Both the position numbers and the translations under genes were made by a program. From Devosia sp. XK-2 (lineage in GTDB: Bacteria; Pseudomonadota; Alphaproteobacteria; Rhizobiales; Devosiaceae), in contig NZ_CP146608.1 in assembly GCF_037113415.1 (NCBI RefSeq), positions 1,322,501 to 1,386,500 on the forward strand: DNA of 64,000 nucleotides. Reading direction: 5' to 3'. Under the pieces are notes generated by a model. That model was given only the letters and a program-made list of their open reading frames with translations, searched no databases and had not been told where the DNA came from. Each line of letters starts with the position of its first letter. Positions within the stretch are counted from its first letter, which is position 1. Below, piece by piece: positions 60,829 to 64,000 of the stretch.

Positions 60829-61668
60829 ATGAAGAACCTGACGATGGGCCTCTCCGCGCTGGCCCTGTTTGCCGGCCTGACTGGCGCACCGCTGGCCAAG
60901 GAGGACGTCATCGCGTGGCGGCCGTTCGTGTCCGGCCATACTGAGCCGCTGACCTCGAGCTCGCATGCGATCGACACCCGGAGCGTCGCCGAAAAAGGTG
61001 AAATCGCCATTGAGGACAGGCCACTCAACCTCATCGCGGCGAACAGCGCTGGCCTCGTCGACGAGAGCAAAGAAGGCAGCCACGATCACGAGGTGCATGA
61101 TCATGATGAGCATGCCCATGCCCACGATCACGACGACCAGATCTACAAAGGTTATTTCGAGGACAGCCAGATCGCGGATCGTCCCTTGTCCGATTGGGAA
61201 GGCGACTGGCAGTCGGTCTATCCGCTACTGCAGGATGGCACACTGGCCCCGGTCATGGCGCACAAGGCCGAAGCCGGCACCATGACGGCTGAGGAATACA
61301 CCGCCTATTACAATGTCGGCTATCAGACCGACGTGGAACGGATCACCATCGAGGGCGATACGGTCAGCTTCTACGCCGCCGGTGAGCCGCTTGTGGCGGA
61401 CTACGCCTATGATGGCTATGAGGTCCTGACCTATGAAAAGGGCAATCGCGGCGTCCGCTTCATCTTCGCCAAGACCCAGGGAGATGAGACTGCGCCCGGG
61501 TTTATCCAGTTCAGCGACCACCGCATCGCGCCCAGCACCGCCGATCACTATCACCTCTACTGGGGGGATGATCGCGCGGCCCTGCTCGAAGAGCTGAGCA
61601 ACTGGCCGACCTACTATCCGTCCGATCTCAGCGCCGACGAGATCGTCGCGGAAATGCTCGCACACTGA
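60829..61668 (+). CDS. zinT: Periplasmic zinc-binding protein ZinT
   Basis: The 279-residue protein has a signal peptide (about residues 1-22), a His/Asp-rich stretch HDHEVHDHDEHAHAHDHDD (about residues 85-103), and a C-terminal ZinT/YodA lipocalin-like domain with LSDWEGDWQSVYPLL, TAYYNVGYQTDVERITI, FIQFSDHRIAPSTADHYHLYWG (His cluster) and WPTYYPSDLS. ZinT buffers periplasmic zinc and can deliver it to ZnuA. The family length and the extra His-rich region suit a high-affinity zinc protein. The Zur-like box upstream supports zinc-limited expression. Confidence 0.94.
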   Translation: MKNLTMGLSALALFAGLTGAPLAKEDVIAWRPFVSGHTEPLTSSSHAIDTRSVAEKGEIAIEDRPLNLIAANSAGLVDESKEGSHDHEVHDHDEHAHAHDHDDQIYKGYFEDSQIADRPLSDWEGDWQSVYPLLQDGTLAPVMAHKAEAGTMTAEEYTAYYNVGYQTDVERITIEGDTVSFYAAGEPLVADYAYDGYEVLTYEKGNRGVRFIFAKTQGDETAPGFIQFSDHRIAPSTADHYHLYWGDDRAALLEELSNWPTYYPSDLSADEIVAEMLAH

Positions 61669-61676
61669 TCAGGGCC

Positions 61677-61706
61677 TTGGCGCCCGGCCCTTGGTCCGGG
61701 TGCCAA
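61677..61706 (+). terminator. Hairpin after zinT
   Basis: TTGGCGCCCGG and CCGGGTGCCAA form an 11-base-pair stem (one G-T pair) eight bases after the zinT stop. A T tract follows only 15 bases later, so termination is possible but not strongly supported. Confidence 0.5.
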
Positions 61707-61938
61707 ACCCATTCCGACGTTTTTTGTGCATCTCGGCCCCAAGGGATGAGCCTACCAGACCCATTCCCAAATTGGGCAGCGGCCTGATAGGGCAATTTGC
61801 ATTACCTGCTGCATTGCCGCCGGCCACCCGGCTGCATTGGTGGGGCAGGCTGGGCTTTTCGTCGACCTCGCCCGATGAGCCTTCGCCCCGAGCGTGTACC
61901 TTGCCGCTTCCTCGGGATCGTCTGCTTGTATCCTGGTC

Positions 61939-62163
61939 TTAGTCCAGATCTGCCATCGCGATTTCAGTGAGCATGGCCCGGACGGTCTCGCTTACGGGGA
62001 CCGTCCCGATCGGACAGCGATAAATTTTGCTACCAGTCGAAGCGATGACAATGCCGCCCTCGACATAGTAGCAGGCGCGTCGTACCCGCTCGCCGACGCG
62101 AACTTCTACGGTGTGGACCACGTTCGCTTGGTCAAAGTCGGCATATCCAGGATGGGCATGCAT
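61939..62163 (-). CDS. Small hypothetical protein
   Basis: This 74-residue protein begins MHAHPGYADFDQANVVHTVEV and includes RACYYVEGGIVIASTGSKIYRCP, giving a beta-rich outlook with two Cys. The ATG at 62163 follows AAAGAG; an in-frame upstream start at 62223 is less well supported. I recognise no family. The gene stands alone between zinT and the SDR gene. The gap 61707-61938 holds nothing I can support. Confidence 0.5.
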   Translation of the reverse strand: MHAHPGYADFDQANVVHTVEVRVGERVRRACYYVEGGIVIASTGSKIYRCPIGTVPVSETVRAMLTEIAMADLD

Positions 62164-62513
62164 ATTGGATCTCTTTGGCGCAGCCGCGTCATCATAATGC
62201 GGCTCCTTTTCGAACAGGAACATCCATTGTCAGGGTGCACTTGCACGACGGGCGGCGCAGGCCCGCATAGCGAGGTTAGGGTACTCCCACTGGCACTAAA
62301 ACAAGGGAAACCCGACAAATATAACCGACCGATAAGCGCGATTTGGAGGCATCCTCTTCTCCAGGCACGATATTATGATTATGCTATCGGCAGTCGCAGA
62401 CCGCCTGGTTCTGGGACCTTCCGCTCTAGAACCGGGGGGCAGATTTCCTGTCAGAGGCGCGACGTCAGAACGCAATTGTTCGCCATTCCGCCCCGGGCTC
62501 ATCGCATGTCCGC
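62164..62513. other. Intergenic stretch with no gene seen
   Basis: The 350 bases between the small hypothetical gene and the SDR gene hold no frame with a supported start. There is a weak inverted pair GGTTCT...AGAACC near 62408-62433. Nothing else was found. Confidence 0.5.
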
Positions 62514-63407
62514 CTAGGCAATGCCCTTGCCGCCGGTCACGCCGAAGACTTCGCCGGTTATATAGCTGCCTTCCTGCGATGCGAGCAGCACATAGACTGG
62601 CGCCAGTTCGACCGGCTGTCCGGGACGCCCGAAAGCGCTTTGCTGACCAAATGTCTCGACCTTGTCCCGCGGCTGCCCGCCACTGGGTTGCAACGGTGTC
62701 CAGAATGGGCCCGGCGCCACGGCGTTCACACGGATACCTTTCTTGATCAGTTGCTCGGAGAGCGCCTTGGTATAGGCAACAATGCCGGCCTTGGTTGTAG
62801 CATAATCGAGCAGGTGCGAAGAAGGCTCATAGGCCTGAATGGACGCGGTGGTGATGACCGAGGCTCCGGGCGGCAGGTGTGGCACCGCGGCCTGCGCCAG
62901 CCAGTGCAGCGCATATAGGTTTGTCTTCATCGTCTTGTCGAAGTCGTCCGAACTGACTTGGTCGACGGAGGGCCGCGTCTGTTGCCGGCCAGCATTGATG
63001 ACCAGAATGTCCAGTCCGCCCAGCTTTTGGACGGCCGAGGCAATGAGTTCACGGCAAAACGCTTCCTCGGACACGTCGCCGGGTAGCGCAAAGCCCCTTG
63101 TCCCGGCCGCCTCGATCAGGCTGATCACATCTTGCGCGTCTTCCTGCTCGGACGGCAGAAAGTTGATCGCCACATCCGCACCTTCGCGGGCATAGGCTAT
63201 GGCGACTGCCCGACCGATGCCGGAATCGCCGCCGGTGATCAGCGCCTTGCGCTCGGTGAGCCGTCCGAAGCCGGCATAGCTCTGCTCGCCGTGGTCTGGC
63301 GGCGGTTCCATCTTGCCCGCCAAGCCAGGGGGCCGTTGCGGCTGAGGGGGAAAGGGCGGGGCCGGATATTGGTGGCGAGGATCCTGTAGCGTAAATCGAT
63401 CTGTCAT
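62514..63407 (-). CDS. Short-chain dehydrogenase of the YhdG/YdaD general-stress type
   Basis: The 297-residue protein has a Pro-rich N-terminus (residues 1-45: PPFPPQPQRPPGLAGKM) followed by an SDR domain: cofactor motif TGGDSGIGRAV, NAGRQQTR, catalytic Ser (TTASIQAYEPS) and YATTKAG (Tyr-x3-Lys), then VAPGPFWTPLQPSGG. The proline-rich N-terminus with an SDR core is characteristic of glucose/ribitol-dehydrogenase-like general stress proteins. The ATG at 63407 follows GGAGG. An EcfG-like promoter lies upstream. Confidence 0.9.
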   Translation of the reverse strand: MTDRFTLQDPRHQYPAPPFPPQPQRPPGLAGKMEPPPDHGEQSYAGFGRLTERKALITGGDSGIGRAVAIAYAREGADVAINFLPSEQEDAQDVISLIEAAGTRGFALPGDVSEEAFCRELIASAVQKLGGLDILVINAGRQQTRPSVDQVSSDDFDKTMKTNLYALHWLAQAAVPHLPPGASVITTASIQAYEPSSHLLDYATTKAGIVAYTKALSEQLIKKGIRVNAVAPGPFWTPLQPSGGQPRDKVETFGQQSAFGRPGQPVELAPVYVLLASQEGSYITGEVFGVTGGKGIA

Positions 63408-63433
63408 TCTGTCCTCCGGGTACTTGCAGCACC

Positions 63434-63458
63434 AATGCGCTGGCGGTGTCGGGGTTCC
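63434..63458 (-). promoter_or_regulatory. EcfG-like general stress promoter before the SDR gene
   Basis: On the minus strand, GGAAC (63458-63454) is followed after 16 bases by CATT (63437-63434). This resembles the alphaproteobacterial EcfG promoter (GGAAC-N16/17-CGTT) with one mismatch, 27 bases before the SDR start. Confidence 0.4.
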
Positions 63459-63524
63459 CCGGATTGATCGAGGGCATGGGACACACCTCGGGGCGGGGCA
63501 GGGCGCCACCGCCTGAACATAATA

Positions 63525-63549
63525 AAGGGCCCTGCCAAGCAAGGCCCTT
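63525..63549 (-). terminator. Terminator of the DUF3008 gene
   Basis: AAGGGCC and GGCCCTT arms form a seven-base-pair stem with an 11-base loop, then TTTATTAT on the minus strand. It lies 25 bases after the DUF3008 stop. Confidence 0.7.
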
Positions 63550-63573
63550 GCTAGCGAAATGTCCGCTGGCTGG

Positions 63574-63762
63574 TCAGTCGTCCGATTTGTGGTCGGGTTT
63601 GCCCTTTCGGCTGGTCGAGGCCATGTCCTCGAGCTCCTGCTCGCTCATGGAATCGTACATCGAGCGCGATGCTCCTTGCAGTTCACTAACCTTGGTTTCG
63701 CCGCGTTTGGCCGACAGGGCTGCCCCGGCCGCCATCTGCTGCGACTTCGATTTTGCTGGCAT
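63574..63762 (-). CDS. DUF3008 family small basic protein
   Basis: The 62-residue protein opens MPAKSKSQQMAAGAALSAKRG and continues VSELQGASRSMYDSMSEQELEDMASTSRKGKP, the DUF3008 pattern. Such proteins are small, lysine-rich, of unknown function and common in rhizobia, often near stress genes. The ATG at 63762 follows AAAGGAG. A hairpin terminator follows the stop. An upstream AGAAC-N17-CATT resembles an EcfG promoter weakly, which would match the neighbouring SDR gene. Confidence 0.8.
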   Translation of the reverse strand: MPAKSKSQQMAAGAALSAKRGETKVSELQGASRSMYDSMSEQELEDMASTSRKGKPDHKSDD

Positions 63763-64000
63763 GGCAATACTCCTTTTCACTGAAATGTCTTCGCCTGCCG
63801 CCGCGTTCTGCACATCCTGGCGGACGTGGGGCTTGCGCAGCAGGCCAAGGACAAACGCGCCAGGCGCCGTAAGGATCAGAAATCCTCCCCTACAGGGCTC
63901 GGCGCCGTATTGCTCAGCAGGCCACGCCGGACGATGCGGAATCAGGCCAACGGCCTGGTGGGGGCCTGGCCCTCATTTTCTTGCCCTGGGGCAGGTGCCA
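63763..64000. other. Right-edge sequence with no gene seen
   Basis: The last 238 bases contain GC-rich sequence and no supported start or repeat. Confidence 0.4.

Noticed and set aside
1-64000. CRISPR arrays, tRNA or rRNA genes, prophage or transposase genes.
   Set aside because: No regularly spaced repeat series, no cloverleaf-like sequence and no integrase or transposase motif was seen on either strand.

Overview
The window looks like a chromosomal segment of a GC-rich alphaproteobacterium of the order Hyphomicrobiales (Rhizobiales), possibly Devosia-like. The basis is the housekeeping order glyA-nrdR-ribH-nusB, then bamE / bc1-chaperone-yceD-plsX-fabH-ihfA-merR, a BigR-type sulfide operon, an FMN-riboswitch-controlled RibN riboflavin transporter, a TGA-N9-TCA iron-responsive (RirA-type) box and GGAA-N6-TTCC IolR-type boxes. 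The genus is an inference. No rRNA, tRNA, CRISPR array, phage or complete insertion sequence was seen.

Region by region. 1-9.5 kb is conserved core: one-carbon metabolism, NrdR, lumazine synthase, NusB, an MFS transporter, outer-membrane assembly, bc1 assembly, phospholipid and fatty-acid initiation, IHF-alpha and a MerR regulator. 9.6-17.5 kb is a myo-inositol catabolic locus: iolG on the plus strand, and iolR-iolC-iolD-iolE-(small membrane protein)-iolB on the minus strand, with candidate IolR operators before iolR and iolC. 17.5-18.8 kb is ribN under an FMN riboswitch. 18.9-25.4 kb is a sulfide/persulfide detoxification cluster: a BigR-like repressor diverging from a DUF2892 protein, two YeeE/YedE half-transporters, a persulfide dioxygenase, a rhodanese-like protein, a SulP carrier and sulfide:quinone reductase. 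A zinc-ribbon thioredoxin follows.

25.6-32.4 kb holds an MFS transporter, a natural fusion of a Gfo/Idh/MocA oxidoreductase with an aldo/keto reductase, a divergent AraC regulator, a CHASE2 adenylate cyclase and a 41-residue membrane protein. 32.5-40.3 kb is a probable carbohydrate locus: a CUT1 ABC importer without an ATPase gene, a PHP/CehA hydrolase, a LacI regulator and a GH38-like DUF5054 protein. 40.3-55.2 kb is a large nucleoside locus made of two divergent, tightly coupled operons. One encodes cytidine deaminase, creatininase-like protein, LacI repressor, GATase-like protein, a stand-alone homologue of the RarA/MgsA C-terminal domain and an adenine deaminase. The other encodes an amidohydrolase, nucleoside hydrolase, a BMP-type nucleoside ABC importer and a second adenine deaminase paralogue. 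A perfect LacI-type palindrome lies between them.

55.3-60.4 kb is an iron-related operon (imelysin, di-haem oxidoreductase, second imelysin, DUF1513) behind a TGA-N9-TCA box. 60.7-61.7 kb is zinT behind a Zur-like box. The right end carries small stress-type genes: an SDR dehydrogenase with an EcfG-like promoter and a DUF3008 protein.

The most unusual points are the stand-alone RarA C-terminal domain protein inside the nucleoside operon, the oxidoreductase/aldo-keto reductase fusion, the ATPase-less CUT1/DUF5054/PHP locus, and the 10-bp-phased half-site arrays of the iol genes.
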